Below, in pieces: positions 27,997 to 39,669 of a DNA stretch of 64,000 bases. Each line of letters begins with the position of its first letter. Position 1 is the first letter of the stretch. The DNA comes from an uncultured Bacteroidales bacterium (lineage in GTDB: Bacteria > Bacteroidota > Bacteroidia > Bacteroidales > UBA11471): assembly GCA_947593515.1 (NCBI GenBank), contig CANQDQ010000002.1:51471-115470 (forward strand), in the 5' to 3' direction. The translations under genes were made by a program, and so were the position numbers. The notes below the pieces were generated by a model that saw only the letters and a program-made list of their open reading frames with translations, made no database searches and was not told the DNA's origin.

Positions 27997-29352
27997 ATGA
28001 ACATTTCACAAGAAAACAAAAGCAATGTTTCTGCGGTCGTGAAAATAGAGGTCGCAAAAACCGACTATGAAGAAAAAGTGGAGAAAGCCTTGCGCAACTA
28101 TCGCCAAAGGGCAACGATACCCGGATTCAGAAAAGGCATGGTGCCGCTCGGTATGTTGAAAAAAATGGTCGGCAAATCCATCTTGGCAGACGAAATAAAC
28201 AACGTGGTTTCTGAGGCGTTGTACAATTATATAAAGGAAAATAATATCAATGTATTGGGCGAGCCGCTTCCTTCGGAGTCGCAGGAAAAAATCGACTTCG
28301 ATACGCAGGAAAATTTCACGTTCTGCTTCGATGTTGCCATTGCGCCCGAAATTGCCGTTTCGCTCACCAAGAAAGATAAGCTCAACTACTATCGCATAGC
28401 TATCGACGACGATATGGTCGCCAAACAAAAAGAGGCGTTCTGCAACCGCTACGGCGTGCAGGAACCGGTGGAAGTCGCCGGCGAGAAAGACATCGTAAAA
28501 GGCAACTTCGTGGAACTCGACGAAAACAATGCGCCCAAAGAGGGCGGCATTTCGGTCGAGTCGCTGCTGACGCCCGCTTACCTGAAAGACGATGCCGAGA
28601 AAGCCAAATTCGTAGGCGTGAAGAGCGGTGAAAAAGTAATCTTCAATCCGGCTGCTGCCTGCGGCGGCAACGATACCGAACTGGCTGCCATGCTCCATAT
28701 CGACAAGGAGAAAGCTGCCGACATGAAGTCGAACTTCGAAGTAGCCGTTACGACGATTCTCACGTTCAGAGCCGCTGAAATGGGGCAGGAGCTTTACGAC
28801 AACATTTTCGGCAAAGACACCGTAAAGAGCGAAGAAGAGTTCACCGCCAAGACCCGCGAAATGCTTGTCGCTCAGATGCAGCCCGAGAGCGATTATAAAT
28901 TCGGCCTCGACGCCCGCGCTCTGTTGGAGAAGAAAGTCGGCGAATTGGAATTGCCCGACGAAATGCTCAAACGCTGGCTGGTCGTAAGTGGCGAAAACCG
29001 GACGAAAGAGTCGGTAGAGGAAGAATATCCCAAAATGCTGCCCGACTTGAAATGGCAGCTGATAAAAGAGGCTATCGTGAAAAAATTCGCCGTGAAAGTC
29101 GATGATGCCGATATGCTCGCGATGGCGAAAAAAGTAACGCGCTCGCAATTCGCCCAGTACGGTATGATGAACGTTCCCGACGAACTGCTCGACAAATACG
29201 CATCGGATATGCTGAAAGACAAAAAGACCGTAACCAACGTGGCAGAACGCGCGACCGAAGAAAAAATACTCGCCGTCATCAAAGAGCACGTTACCCTTAC
29301 GGAAAAAGAACTTCCGATGGATCAGTTCTACAAACTGTTTGAAGAAAAATAA
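27997..29352 (+). CDS. tig: Trigger factor (ribosome-associated chaperone)
   Basis: A 451-residue trigger factor that binds the ribosome exit tunnel and holds nascent chains. The N-terminal ribosome-binding domain carries the signature IPGFRKGMVPLGMLKKMVG (residues about 41-59, the GFRxGxxP loop). The following segment where the FKBP-type isomerase domain normally lies is poorly recognisable, as is usual in Bacteroidota. The C-terminal half is the charged helical arm domain. It is followed directly by clpP and clpX, the arrangement seen in many bacteria, but an intrinsic terminator and separate promoter lie in between. Confidence 0.92.
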   Translation: MNISQENKSNVSAVVKIEVAKTDYEEKVEKALRNYRQRATIPGFRKGMVPLGMLKKMVGKSILADEINNVVSEALYNYIKENNINVLGEPLPSESQEKIDFDTQENFTFCFDVAIAPEIAVSLTKKDKLNYYRIAIDDDMVAKQKEAFCNRYGVQEPVEVAGEKDIVKGNFVELDENNAPKEGGISVESLLTPAYLKDDAEKAKFVGVKSGEKVIFNPAAACGGNDTELAAMLHIDKEKAADMKSNFEVAVTTILTFRAAEMGQELYDNIFGKDTVKSEEEFTAKTREMLVAQMQPESDYKFGLDARALLEKKVGELELPDEMLKRWLVVSGENRTKESVEEEYPKMLPDLKWQLIKEAIVKKFAVKVDDADMLAMAKKVTRSQFAQYGMMNVPDELLDKYASDMLKDKKTVTNVAERATEEKILAVIKEHVTLTEKELPMDQFYKLFEEK

Positions 29353-29374
29353 CAATCCGTTTTTATCTCCGATG

Positions 29375-29410
29375 AAAAAATCTGTCCGAGAGATATCGGG
29401 CAGATTTTTT
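29375..29410 (+). terminator. tig terminator
   Basis: AAAAAATCTGTCCGA at 29375-29389 pairs with TCGGGCAGATTTTTT at 29396-29410 (one G-T pair) around a 6-nt loop, with a T run. It separates tig from clpPX. Confidence 0.85.
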
Positions 29411-29450
29411 TACGTTTTTAAGAAATATTCTCTTTCCGGCGGAAAGAAAA

Positions 29451-29482
29451 TTTGTAGGATTGATGTTTTATGTATATCTTTG
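29451..29482 (+). promoter_or_regulatory. clpPX promoter
   Basis: TTTG at 29451-29454 and TATCTTTG at 29475-29482, with a 20-bp spacer, are a textbook Bacteroidota promoter. The clpP ATG is about 38 bp downstream of the -7 element. Confidence 0.7.
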
Positions 29483-29519
29483 TTTGAACAAAATTAACCA
29501 CTAAAAACCATATAACATT

Positions 29520-30194
29520 ATGGCAGACGATTTCAAAAAATATGCAACCCGCCATTTGGGCATGAACGCCATGGCATTGGACAAGTATATAGATATAACG
29601 AGTAATTATATTTCGCCGACGATTATCGAGGAGCGCCAGCTGAATGTGGCGCAAATGGACGTCTTTTCGCGTTTGATGATGGACCGCATCATATTCTTGG
29701 GAACGCAAATCGACGAATACACCGCCAACGTCATACAGGCGCAGCTGCTCTATCTCGACTCGTCCGACCCGGGAAAAGACATTTCCATCTATCTCAATAC
29801 GCCGGGCGGCAGCGTGTATGCCGGTCTGGGCATCTACGATACGATGCAGTACGTATCGAGCGACGTCTCCACGATATGCACGGGTATGGCTGCCTCTATG
29901 GGTGCCGTGCTGCTCGTGGCAGGAGCGAAGGGAAAACGCTTTGCCCTGCAACATTCCCGCGTGATGATACACCAGCCGATGGGTGGTGCGCAGGGACAGG
30001 CGTCCGACATCGAAATTACCGCACGGGAAATACAGAAACTCAAAAAAGAACTCTATACGATTATCGCCGACCATTCGGGCAAATCGTATGAACAGATAGA
30101 AAAAGACTCCGATCGCGACTATTGGATGACTTCGGCAGAAGCCAAAGAATACGGCATGATCGACGAAGTGCTCGTCCGTTCAAATCACAAATAA
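29520..30194 (+). CDS. clpP: ATP-dependent Clp protease proteolytic subunit
   Basis: A 224-residue serine protease that forms the ClpP chamber. The catalytic triad is visible: Ser126 in [12 protein letters not shown], His151 in [11 protein letters not shown], and Asp200 in [13 protein letters not shown]. The oxyanion segment is [12 protein letters not shown]. The N-terminal 30 residues extend slightly beyond the E. coli form. clpX starts on the last base of the stop codon (TAATG), so the two are translationally coupled. Confidence 0.97.
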   Translation: MADDFKKYATRHLGMNAMALDKYIDITSNYISPTIIEERQLNVAQMDVFSRLMMDRIIFLGTQIDEYTANVIQAQLLYLDSSDPGKDISIYLNTPGGSVYAGLGIYDTMQYVSSDVSTICTGMAASMGAVLLVAGAKGKRFALQHSRVMIHQPMGGAQGQASDIEITAREIQKLKKELYTIIADHSGKSYEQIEKDSDRDYWMTSAEAKEYGMIDEVLVRSNHK

Positions 30195-31429
30195 TGGCAA
30201 AAGAAACAGGAAGAGGCGGACGGTGCTCCTTTTGCAACCGTACCGAACAAGAGACAGGATACCCCTTATTAGCCGGATATTCCGGTTTGATATGCGTCGA
30301 TTGCGTCGAACGTGCCGCAGAAGCCGTGCGCGAAATCAAGCATCGGCAGCCCGACAACCGTTTTGTACTCGACGTTCTGCCCAAACCCAAAGAGATAAAA
30401 GAGTTTCTCGACCTCTACGTTATCGGACAGGACGATGCCAAGCGCTATCTCTCCGTCGCCGTGTACAACCATTACAAACGGCTGATGCAGAAAGACAAGT
30501 CGGACAACGAAGTCGAAATCGAGAAATCGAATATCATCATGGTCGGTTCCACCGGTACGGGGAAAACCCTGCTGGCGAAAACCATCGCGCGACTGCTGAA
30601 AGTGCCTTTCACCATCGTCGATGCCACCGTACTCACCGAAGCCGGCTATGTGGGCGAGGACATCGAAAGCATCTTGACGCGGCTGTTGCAGGTTTCCGAT
30701 TACAACGTCGAAGCCGCCGAGCGCGGAATCGTGTTTATCGATGAAATCGACAAGATAGCGCGGAAAGGCGACAACCCGTCGATAACCCGCGACGTAAGCG
30801 GCGAGGGCGTGCAGCAAGGGTTGCTCAAACTATTGGAAGGGTCGGTGGTGAACGTTCCGCCGCAAGGTGGGCGCAAGCACCCCGAACAGAAAATGATACC
30901 CGTCAATACGAAAGACATACTGTTTATTTGCGGCGGCGCATTCGACGGAATCGAAAAGAAGATAGCCATGCGCCTCAACACGCAGGTGGTGGGCTACGGC
31001 GCCGACAAAAAACGCGAAATCATCGACCGCAACAACCTGTTGCAGTATATCGCCCCGCAAGACCTGAAAGCCTTCGGTCTGATACCCGAAATCATCGGGC
31101 GTCTGCCCATATTGACCTACCTCGACCCGTTAGACCGGAAAGCCCTGCGCCAAATACTTACCGAACCCAAAAACTCCATCATCAAACAATACATTAAAAT
31201 GTTTGAAATCGATGACATCAAACTCACTTTCTCGGAAGAGTCGCTGGAATATATGGTGGACACGGCGATAGAATTCAAACTCGGCGCGCGCGGCTTGCGC
31301 TCCATCGTCGAGTCTATCATGATCGATGCCATGTTTGAAATGCCTTCGACCGATGCCAAAGAGCTATGCGTTACCCGGCAATACGCCGAAGAAAAGATGA
31401 AAAAGGCAAATATGCACGCTCTTCATTAA
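30194..31429 (+). CDS. clpX: ATP-dependent Clp protease ATP-binding subunit
   Basis: A 411-residue AAA+ unfoldase that feeds substrates to ClpP. The N-terminal C4 zinc-binding domain is visible ([20 protein letters not shown]). Walker A is [13 protein letters not shown], the pore-loop region is [11 protein letters not shown], Walker B is [11 protein letters not shown], and the C-terminal sensor 2 segment is [12 protein letters not shown]. The start ATG overlaps the clpP stop by one base. An in-frame ATG at 30122 inside clpP is not needed. Confidence 0.97.
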   Translation: MAKETGRGGRCSFCNRTEQETGYPLLAGYSGLICVDCVERAAEAVREIKHRQPDNRFVLDVLPKPKEIKEFLDLYVIGQDDAKRYLSVAVYNHYKRLMQKDKSDNEVEIEKSNIIMVGSTGTGKTLLAKTIARLLKVPFTIVDATVLTEAGYVGEDIESILTRLLQVSDYNVEAAERGIVFIDEIDKIARKGDNPSITRDVSGEGVQQGLLKLLEGSVVNVPPQGGRKHPEQKMIPVNTKDILFICGGAFDGIEKKIAMRLNTQVVGYGADKKREIIDRNNLLQYIAPQDLKAFGLIPEIIGRLPILTYLDPLDRKALRQILTEPKNSIIKQYIKMFEIDDIKLTFSEESLEYMVDTAIEFKLGARGLRSIVESIMIDAMFEMPSTDAKELCVTRQYAEEKMKKANMHALH

Positions 31430-31445
31430 AAAAAGCGGTAAAAAA

Positions 31446-31478
31446 TTTGTTTTATACAAATTTTGTTTTATATATTTG
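31446..31478 (+). promoter_or_regulatory. recQ (31.5 kb) promoter
   Basis: TTTG at 31446-31449 and TATATTTG at 31471-31478, with a 21-bp spacer. It places the transcript start inside a longer open frame, so the ATG at 31517 is the likely start of recQ. Confidence 0.6.
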
Positions 31479-31516
31479 TCTTTGGGCAAAAGTCCGCTTA
31501 TAAAAAATCTGCTTTT

Positions 31517-33697
31517 ATGGCTACCAAAAACAATTTAACCGCCGCCTTAAAGAAACACTTTGGATTCGATACATTCAAAGGAAATCAGGAAGCAATCATC
31601 AAAAATCTGCTTGCGGGGAACGATACGTTCGTATTGATGCCTACGGGAGGAGGAAAGTCGCTTTGTTACCAGTTGCCTTCGCTTATGTCCGAAGGTACGG
31701 CGGTAGTCATATCGCCGCTTATCGCCTTGATGAAAAATCAAGTGGACGCCATGCGCAATTTCAGCGAAGAAGACGGCGTAGCCCATTTCATCAATTCGTC
31801 GCTGAACAAAGCCGCCATCGATTTGGTGAAAGAAGATATTTTGTCGGGTCGCACCAAATTGCTGTACGTCGCACCGGAGTCGCTGACGAAAGAAGAAAAC
31901 ATCGAGTTTCTGAAACAGGTGAAAATCTCTTTCTATGCCGTCGATGAGGCGCACTGCATCTCGGAGTGGGGGCACGACTTCCGCCCCGAATATCGCCGCA
32001 TACGACCCATTATCAACGAAATAGGCGTGCGTCCGGTCATTGCGCTCACGGCTACGGCTACGCCGAAAGTGCAGCACGATATACAAAAGAATCTCTGTAT
32101 GATGGACGCGGCGGTGTTCAAATCGTCGTTCAACCGCCCCAACCTCTATTATGAAGTGCGCCCCAAGACGCAGAATATCGACAAGGACATTATTAAGTAT
32201 ATTAAATCCCAGTCGGGCAAGTCGGGTATCATCTATTGTTTGAGCCGGAAAAAAGTGGAGGAGCTTGCCGAAACCTTGAAGGTGAACGGCATCAGTGCGC
32301 TGCCTTATCATGCCGGTATGGACTCTGCCACCCGCACCCGCAATCAGGACGCTTTCCTGCTCGAAGAAGTCGATGTCATCGTGGCGACCATTGCATTCGG
32401 TATGGGCATCGACAAGCCCGATGTGCGCTTTGTCATACACTACGATATACCCAAAAGCCTCGAAGGCTATTATCAGGAAACCGGACGCGCAGGTCGCGAC
32501 GGCGGGGAGGGGCAGTGTATCACCTTCTACGTGAACAAGGATTTGCAGAAACTGGAAAAATTCATGCAGGGGAAACCCGTTGCCGAACAGGAAATCGGCA
32601 AACAGCTCCTGCTCGAAACCGCCGCTTACGCCGAATCGTCCGTATGCCGCCGCAAATTGTTGTTGCACTATTTCGGCGAAGAGTACAACGAAGAAAACTG
32701 CGGAAACTGCGACAACTGCCTGAATCCGCAGAAACAAATCGAAGCCCAAGAGATGCTCTGCGCCGTCATCGAAGTCATTGTGGCGCTGAAAGAAAAATTC
32801 AAAGCCGACCATATCATCGACGTCCTTTTGGGAAAAGAAACGAACGAAATCGTGTCGTATCACCAAGACGAGTTGGAGGTGTTCGGCTGCGGACAGGGCG
32901 AAGACGAGAAAAAATGGTCTACCGTCATACGGCAGGCGCTCATTGCCGGCTATCTCGACAAGGACATCGAAAACTACGGATTGTTGAAAGTAACGCAGGC
33001 GGGATATGATTTTCTCAAACACCCCGTATCGTTCAAAATCGTACAAGACAACGCTTTCGACGAAATCGAAGAAGAAGCTCCTATCAAAGGCGGAGGCGCG
33101 TGTGCCGTCGACCCTGTGCTTTACGCCATATTGAAAGACCTGCGCAAGAAAATCGCCAAGAAATTGGAACTTCCGCCATACGTCATTTTCCAAGACCCCT
33201 CGTTGGAAGCCATGGCGACGACCTATCCCATATCTATCGATGAGTTGCAGAACATATCGGGTGTAGGAGCCGGCAAAGCCAAACGCTACGGCGAAGAATT
33301 CGTCGAGGTCATTAAGAAATATTGCGACGAAAACGAAATCGAGCGTCCGGAAGATTTGCGGGTACGCACCGTTGCCAACAAGTCGAAAATGAAAGTTTCT
33401 ATCATTCAGGGCATCGATCGCAAAATAGCCCTCGACGAGTTGGCGGAATCGAAAGGATTGGAATTTGCCGACCTGCTCGAAGAAGTCGAAGCTATCGTAT
33501 ATTCGGGAACAAAAATCAATATCGACTATTTCCTCGAAGAGGTAATGGACGAAGACCACGTAGAGGATATATTCAATTACTTCAAGGAAGCCGAAAGCGA
33601 CGACCTCGAAGCCGCTATCGAAGAATTGGGGCGCGACTATACCGAAGAAGAAATACGCCTCGTCCGCATCAAATTCCTTTCGGAATTAGGAAATTGA
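31517..33697 (+). CDS. recQ: ATP-dependent DNA helicase RecQ, long form
   Basis: A 726-residue 3'-5' DNA helicase for replication-fork repair and recombination. Walker A is MPTGGGKSLCYQLP (residues about 41-54), the DEAH box is AVDEAHCISEWGHDFRPEY, and motif VI is QETGRAGRDG. The zinc-binding cysteines are in SVCRRKLLLHYFG and NCGNCDNC, followed by the RQC winged helix. An HRDC domain follows (LQNISGVGAGKAKRYGEEF, about residues 560-630), and then an acidic C-terminal extension of about 90 residues. The start at 31517 (MATKNNLTAALKKHFGF) is set by the promoter. A second, shorter RecQ is encoded at 48.6-50.5 kb. Confidence 0.94.
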   Translation: MATKNNLTAALKKHFGFDTFKGNQEAIIKNLLAGNDTFVLMPTGGGKSLCYQLPSLMSEGTAVVISPLIALMKNQVDAMRNFSEEDGVAHFINSSLNKAAIDLVKEDILSGRTKLLYVAPESLTKEENIEFLKQVKISFYAVDEAHCISEWGHDFRPEYRRIRPIINEIGVRPVIALTATATPKVQHDIQKNLCMMDAAVFKSSFNRPNLYYEVRPKTQNIDKDIIKYIKSQSGKSGIIYCLSRKKVEELAETLKVNGISALPYHAGMDSATRTRNQDAFLLEEVDVIVATIAFGMGIDKPDVRFVIHYDIPKSLEGYYQETGRAGRDGGEGQCITFYVNKDLQKLEKFMQGKPVAEQEIGKQLLLETAAYAESSVCRRKLLLHYFGEEYNEENCGNCDNCLNPQKQIEAQEMLCAVIEVIVALKEKFKADHIIDVLLGKETNEIVSYHQDELEVFGCGQGEDEKKWSTVIRQALIAGYLDKDIENYGLLKVTQAGYDFLKHPVSFKIVQDNAFDEIEEEAPIKGGGACAVDPVLYAILKDLRKKIAKKLELPPYVIFQDPSLEAMATTYPISIDELQNISGVGAGKAKRYGEEFVEVIKKYCDENEIERPEDLRVRTVANKSKMKVSIIQGIDRKIALDELAESKGLEFADLLEEVEAIVYSGTKINIDYFLEEVMDEDHVEDIFNYFKEAESDDLEAAIEELGRDYTEEEIRLVRIKFLSELGN

Positions 33698-33708
33698 CAC
33701 AGAATGAG

Positions 33709-33741
33709 GGGGCAGGTTCCGATACGGGAATCTGCCCCTTT
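33709..33741 (+). terminator. recQ terminator
   Basis: GGGGCAGGTTCC at 33709-33720 pairs with GGAATCTGCCCC at 33727-33738 (one G-T pair) with a 6-nt loop, followed by a short T run. Confidence 0.65.
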
Positions 33742-33794
33742 AACGTCTGTTCAGAAAAAAAGAACATGAAAAAGCGCACGCATTTAGGAAATAA

Positions 33795-35306
<1,512 letters not shown>

Positions 35307-35345
35307 GAAAAATCTTACGATACTTTAATAACTTTATACAACTGT

Positions 35346-35438
35346 TTTGACGTTTCCGGTATAATATTTTTTATATTTGAACCGTTAAAACAGATGTATT
35401 TTATATAAGGACAGCGCGTTTCATGAAAATGCGCTGTC
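35346..35438 (+). promoter_or_regulatory. Promoter and leader hairpin of the foldase operon
   Basis: TTTG at 35346-35349 and TATATTTG at 35372-35379 (22-bp spacer) precede a leader with an 8-bp hairpin, GACAGCGC at 35410/35411-35417 with GCGCTGTC at 35431-35438. The hairpin has no T run, so it is not a terminator. It lies about 30 nt before the first gene and may stabilise or regulate the message. Confidence 0.5.
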
Positions 35439-35467
35439 GAACAATAGAAATTTGTAAAAAATATACG

Positions 35468-37396
35468 ATGAAAACCACCGGTCTTTTATTGACAGCGCTT
35501 TTGTTTCCGGCTTTCGCATCGATGTCGGCACAAGACACTGCTGATCCCGAAATCATGAATATTGCTGGAAAAAGCATTCCGAAATCGGAATTTGAATACA
35601 TCTATCATAAGAATTTGCGGCAGCAAGCCGAGAAAACACCTTTGAACGAATATGTTACGCTATTTTGTAACTATAAGTTGAAAGTGGCGGAAGCTGAGGC
35701 GCAAGGTCTTGATACCACGAAGCAGTTCCGCGACGAATACAAAGGCTATTGCGAGCAGCTGGTAAAGCCCTATTTGGTAGATTCCGGCGCCGAAGAACAG
35801 TTGGCGAAAGAGGCTTACGCCCGTTTGCTTGAGGAGGTCGAAGCCAGCCATATTCTTTTTGAAGTACCGCCTACGGCTACGACTGCCGAGAAAAAAGCGA
35901 TTTACGAGAAAGCAATGTCGGTCAGAGAGCAGGCGCTGAACGGCGCTGACTTTGCCGAGTTGGCGCGTCGATATTCCGATGACCCTTCGGCTAAGCAGAA
36001 CGACGGTTATCTGGGCTATTTCACCGCTTTCCGAATGGTATATCCTTTTGAAAAGGCTGCCTACGAAACGCCGGTGGGCGAAATATCCCTGCCGGTAGAA
36101 ACTCGCTTCGGCTACCATTTGATTAAGGTTTCCGGTCGTCGTAAAACGCGGGCTGTCCAAGTGGCGCATATCATGTTGGATATTTCACCAGATGCCCCCG
36201 AAAAAGAACAGAAAGATAAAGAGAAAAAAATAAACGCCCTTTATGCACAACTGCTTAAAGGGGCGGATTTTGCCGAGTTGGTACGTGCTAACTCGGAGGA
36301 TACCTATACGGCCGAATCGGGTGGCGTATTGCCTTTTCTGGAAGCAGGGCAGTTTGTGAAACCTTTTGAAGATGCCGCTTTCGCTTTGGATTCCATTGGT
36401 GAAATTTCTGCTCCGGTACGCACCCAATTCGGTTGGCATATTTTGAAACTTATTGACGAAAAAACGCCGAATTCGTATGAACAGATGCGCAATGCAATTG
36501 TTCGCTATATGGCTCGCGACGAACGTGCCGACGCGGGTCGCAAACAGTTTTTTGAACAATTGAAAGCCGATAAAAATTTTGCGTGGAACGAAACGACCGT
36601 GAATGAGTTGGAAAAAATAAACGGCGACTCTTTATGGTCGGAAGTGCAGAAAATGGAACAACCCTTGTTCGTTTTTGCCGGCACGAATTATCCGGCATCG
36701 GGTCTGACGAAATATCTGAAAGCAGACAAAACGGTGGCGTTGTCCGATTTGCGGAAAGCTGCCGATGCCTATACTGTCGATGTCATGACGGAATACGAAA
36801 CAGCGGAGCTTTGCAAAACCAATCCAGAAATCAAATATCTCTTGCAGGAATATCGCGACGGCATGCTGCTCTTTGAGGTGAGCGACAGAGAAGTGTGGAA
36901 AAAAGCGCCGCTCGATACGAAAGGATTGAAAAAGTATTTCAAGAAAAACAAAAAACAATATACGTGGAACGAACCGCATTATAAAGGATATGTTATTTCA
37001 TCGGACAGTGCGGAACTGACGAAAGCCGTCAAGGAACGTTTGGGGCAAAAGACCTCTCTTACAGCGGATAATATGATTCAGAATCTGTATAGGGAATACA
37101 CCGACAGTGTGCGTCATATATCTTTGGCGTACGGCGTTTACGCCAAAGGTGAAAATCCGATAGTCGATTATGCGGCTTTCGGTATAGGAACGTCCGACAG
37201 TACGGCGGTATCGTCCGGATTGAAAGGTATTTGCGGCAAAATACTGGCGCAACCGGAATCATACGAAGATGTAAAAGGTTTCGTAACGTCCGATTATCAA
37301 ACCTATTTGGAAGAAGCATGGGTGAAAAAACTTCGGAAAAAATATCCGGTAACGATACGTCAAGAAGTTTTGGCTACGGTAAAATCCGAAGAATAA
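35468..37396 (+). CDS. Periplasmic peptidylprolyl isomerase with two parvulin domains
   Basis: A 642-residue secreted foldase. The signal peptide is MKTTGLLLTALLFPAFASMS, cleaved near Ala21-Gln22. A SurA-like helical N-terminal region precedes two parvulin (PpiC) domains at about residues 127-230 (EASHILFEV, ADFAELARRYSDDPSAKQN, FGYHLIKV) and 233-345 (VAHIMLDI, ADFAELVRANSED, FGWHILKL). The long C-terminal part (about 350-642) resembles further divergent chaperone/parvulin modules but has no clear motif. It is expected to assist folding of outer-membrane proteins. It heads a rightward operon with gaps of 1-19 bp. Confidence 0.9.
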   Translation: MKTTGLLLTALLFPAFASMSAQDTADPEIMNIAGKSIPKSEFEYIYHKNLRQQAEKTPLNEYVTLFCNYKLKVAEAEAQGLDTTKQFRDEYKGYCEQLVKPYLVDSGAEEQLAKEAYARLLEEVEASHILFEVPPTATTAEKKAIYEKAMSVREQALNGADFAELARRYSDDPSAKQNDGYLGYFTAFRMVYPFEKAAYETPVGEISLPVETRFGYHLIKVSGRRKTRAVQVAHIMLDISPDAPEKEQKDKEKKINALYAQLLKGADFAELVRANSEDTYTAESGGVLPFLEAGQFVKPFEDAAFALDSIGEISAPVRTQFGWHILKLIDEKTPNSYEQMRNAIVRYMARDERADAGRKQFFEQLKADKNFAWNETTVNELEKINGDSLWSEVQKMEQPLFVFAGTNYPASGLTKYLKADKTVALSDLRKAADAYTVDVMTEYETAELCKTNPEIKYLLQEYRDGMLLFEVSDREVWKKAPLDTKGLKKYFKKNKKQYTWNEPHYKGYVISSDSAELTKAVKERLGQKTSLTADNMIQNLYREYTDSVRHISLAYGVYAKGENPIVDYAAFGIGTSDSTAVSSGLKGICGKILAQPESYEDVKGFVTSDYQTYLEEAWVKKLRKKYPVTIRQEVLATVKSEE

Positions 37397-37415
37397 CGCT
37401 AAAAACAGTATAAGT

Positions 37416-38273
37416 ATGCGATATACGGTTTTCGCCACAATGACTATTCTATCGACGGTGCTGTTTTCCTGCCGCTTGGATACAACCGAGATTCCGGGTG
37501 CCGTTGCGGGTATCGGTGAGCGGATTTTAACGGAAGATATGCTGCGTGAAGTCATGCCCGACGGCTTGACGGGCGCCGACAGCAGTGCATTTGTCGAAGC
37601 CTATATCCGGCGTTGGGCGGAATCGGAGCTGTTATATGCGCAGGCGCAAAAAAATCTGCCCGATGTCGAACGCATCGACAGACTGGTCGATTCTTACCGT
37701 CGGGATTTGTTCAATCACGAATATCAAAAACAGCTGTTGAACGAAAAGCTCAATAGCGAAATAACCGAAGATGTCGCCCGCAATTATTATCGTACCCATG
37801 CCGGACAGTTCGTACTGACGACACCCATTATCAAAGGTCTGTTTTTGAAGGTGTCGGAAACGGCGCCGCAAATCGGCGATTTGAAAAAATGGTATAAAAC
37901 GGAGTCGCAGGCGGCTGTCGGGAATATCGAAAAATACACCCTTCACAATGTTGTCAATTATGACTATTTTTATGACCGATGGGTATCTTTCGAAGAGGTA
38001 ATGAACAATATCCCATACCCTATAACCAATGTCGATAATTTTTTGCGGACGCACAAGCAGCTGGAAGTGAATTACGAAGGATATTGGTATCTTTTGAATA
38101 TCAGCGATTACCTGCCGGCGAAAGCCACCATGCCTTTCGATTTTGCACGTCCTCAGATAGAAGAACGCTTGATGAATCAACGGCGGCAAAAATTCTTGGA
38201 AGAAATAAACGACGAACTGTATAATGAAGCCGTAAAAGAGCGTAAAATCAAATATTACGGTCATTATCGTTGA
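37416..38273 (+). CDS. Lipoprotein, SurA N-terminal-like
   Basis: A 285-residue predicted lipoprotein. The N-terminus MRYTVFATMTILSTVLFSC ends in a lipobox with Cys19. The rest is helical with a segment DVARNYYRTHAGQFV, a pattern like the chaperone core of SurA/PrsA proteins, but without a recognisable parvulin domain. It sits between two parvulin genes, 19 bp after the first and 15 bp before the second, so it is likely a companion chaperone for outer-membrane proteins. The family has no established biochemical role that I can name. Confidence 0.8.
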   Translation: MRYTVFATMTILSTVLFSCRLDTTEIPGAVAGIGERILTEDMLREVMPDGLTGADSSAFVEAYIRRWAESELLYAQAQKNLPDVERIDRLVDSYRRDLFNHEYQKQLLNEKLNSEITEDVARNYYRTHAGQFVLTTPIIKGLFLKVSETAPQIGDLKKWYKTESQAAVGNIEKYTLHNVVNYDYFYDRWVSFEEVMNNIPYPITNVDNFLRTHKQLEVNYEGYWYLLNISDYLPAKATMPFDFARPQIEERLMNQRRQKFLEEINDELYNEAVKERKIKYYGHYR

Positions 38274-38288
38274 TTATAACATCGGAAC

Positions 38289-39668
38289 ATGAAAAAATAC
38301 ACTCTGTTTATAGCGATTGCAGTTGCTTTTTTCGGCGCTGCGGCGGCATCGGCTCAATCGATGTCGAAATCGGGCGTTATCGATGAAATCGTGTGGATTG
38401 TCGGCGATGAAGCGATTCTCCTGTCGGAGGTGGAGTCGCAGTATCGTACCATGCAGACGCAGGGCGAACGTATCAATGGCGACCCTTATTGCGTTATTCC
38501 GGAGCAGTTGGCGATTCAAAAATTGTTTTTGAATCAGGCTGTTATCGATAGCGTTACGGTAACCGACTCCGAAGTGCTTTCCAATGTGGAAAATCGTATC
38601 AATTATTTTATCAACGCCATCGGCTCGCGGGAAAAAGTGGAGGAATATTTCGATATGCCCATTGCCCGTCTGCGCGAAGAACTGACGGTCAATGTACACG
38701 ACCAGCTGGTGGTCGAGGCGATGCAGAACAAATTGGTGCAAGATATCAAAATAACGCCCGCCGACGTCCGCCGCTTCTATGCCAACTATCCGAGCGACAG
38801 CCTTCCTTATGTACCGGTACAGGTCGAAGTGCAGATCATACGGGTGAATCCTTTTATACCGCAACAGGAAATAGACGATATAAAAGCTCGTTTGCGTGAA
38901 TATTCCGACCGTGTAACACGGGGCGATGTGGAATTTTCGACATTGGCGGTATTGTATTCCGAAGATCCCAATTCCGCTCGGCGTGGCGGCGATTTGGGCT
39001 TTTTCAGCAGAGGCGAGATGGTGCCGGAATTTTCTGCCGTAGCTTTTTCGCTGAACGACCCCAAGAAGGTTTCCAAAATTGTTGAAACGGAGTTCGGCTA
39101 CCACATCATACAGTTTGTCGAAAGACGCGGCGACCGCATCGATTGTCGCCACATACTGCTGCGTCCGCGTCCCTCGAACGAGGAGTTGAACAATACCGTT
39201 GCGCGTATGGACACGCTGCGCAAAGACATTCTCGACGGCGTGGTAACATTCGACGAGGCGGTGCAGTATGTTTCGCAAGACAAGGAAACGCGCAACAACA
39301 AGGGGTTGATGTTTGTCAATTCTGATGGCGTAACCATGACCACGAAATTCCGTATGGACCAGCTTCCGCAGGATATTGCCAAAGTGGTCGATACAATGGA
39401 GGTGGGCGAAATATCGGAGCCGTTTGTCATGATAGACCAAAAGCTCGGAAAAGAGGTCGTAGCCATTGTGAAATTGCGCGCGCGAATACCCGGACATAAG
39501 GCAAACATATCGAATGATTTTCAGACACTGAAAGCCATTGTGGAAGAACGTAAGCGAAGCGAACGCATCGACAATTGGATTCGCGAAAAACAAAAAACGA
39601 CCTATATCCGTATTAAAGAAGGGTGGGACGACTGCGAATTTATGTACGATGGTTGGATAAAAAAGTAG
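38289..39668 (+). CDS. SurA-like peptidylprolyl isomerase
   Basis: A 459-residue periplasmic foldase. Signal peptide MKKYTLFIAIAVAFFGAAAA, cleaved around residue 22. The SurA N-terminal chaperone domain (DEIVWIVGDEAILLSEVESQ, residues 32-51) is followed by two parvulin domains, about 178-283 (VEVQIIRVNPF, YSEDPNSARRGGDLGFFSRG, FGYHIIQFVE) and about 285-390 (RIDCRHILLRPRPSNEELNN). It probably escorts outer-membrane proteins and transport components across the periplasm. It is the third foldase-type gene in a row. The OstA-like gene follows after 1 bp. Confidence 0.92.
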   Translation: MKKYTLFIAIAVAFFGAAAASAQSMSKSGVIDEIVWIVGDEAILLSEVESQYRTMQTQGERINGDPYCVIPEQLAIQKLFLNQAVIDSVTVTDSEVLSNVENRINYFINAIGSREKVEEYFDMPIARLREELTVNVHDQLVVEAMQNKLVQDIKITPADVRRFYANYPSDSLPYVPVQVEVQIIRVNPFIPQQEIDDIKARLREYSDRVTRGDVEFSTLAVLYSEDPNSARRGGDLGFFSRGEMVPEFSAVAFSLNDPKKVSKIVETEFGYHIIQFVERRGDRIDCRHILLRPRPSNEELNNTVARMDTLRKDILDGVVTFDEAVQYVSQDKETRNNKGLMFVNSDGVTMTTKFRMDQLPQDIAKVVDTMEVGEISEPFVMIDQKLGKEVVAIVKLRARIPGHKANISNDFQTLKAIVEERKRSERIDNWIREKQKTTYIRIKEGWDDCEFMYDGWIKK

Positions 39669-39669
39669 A

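Noticed and set aside
31547..33559. A 670-codon minus-strand open frame opposite the long recQ
   Set aside because: Low-complexity Phe/His/Val-rich translation with no motif. It is the antisense shadow of a clear helicase gene.
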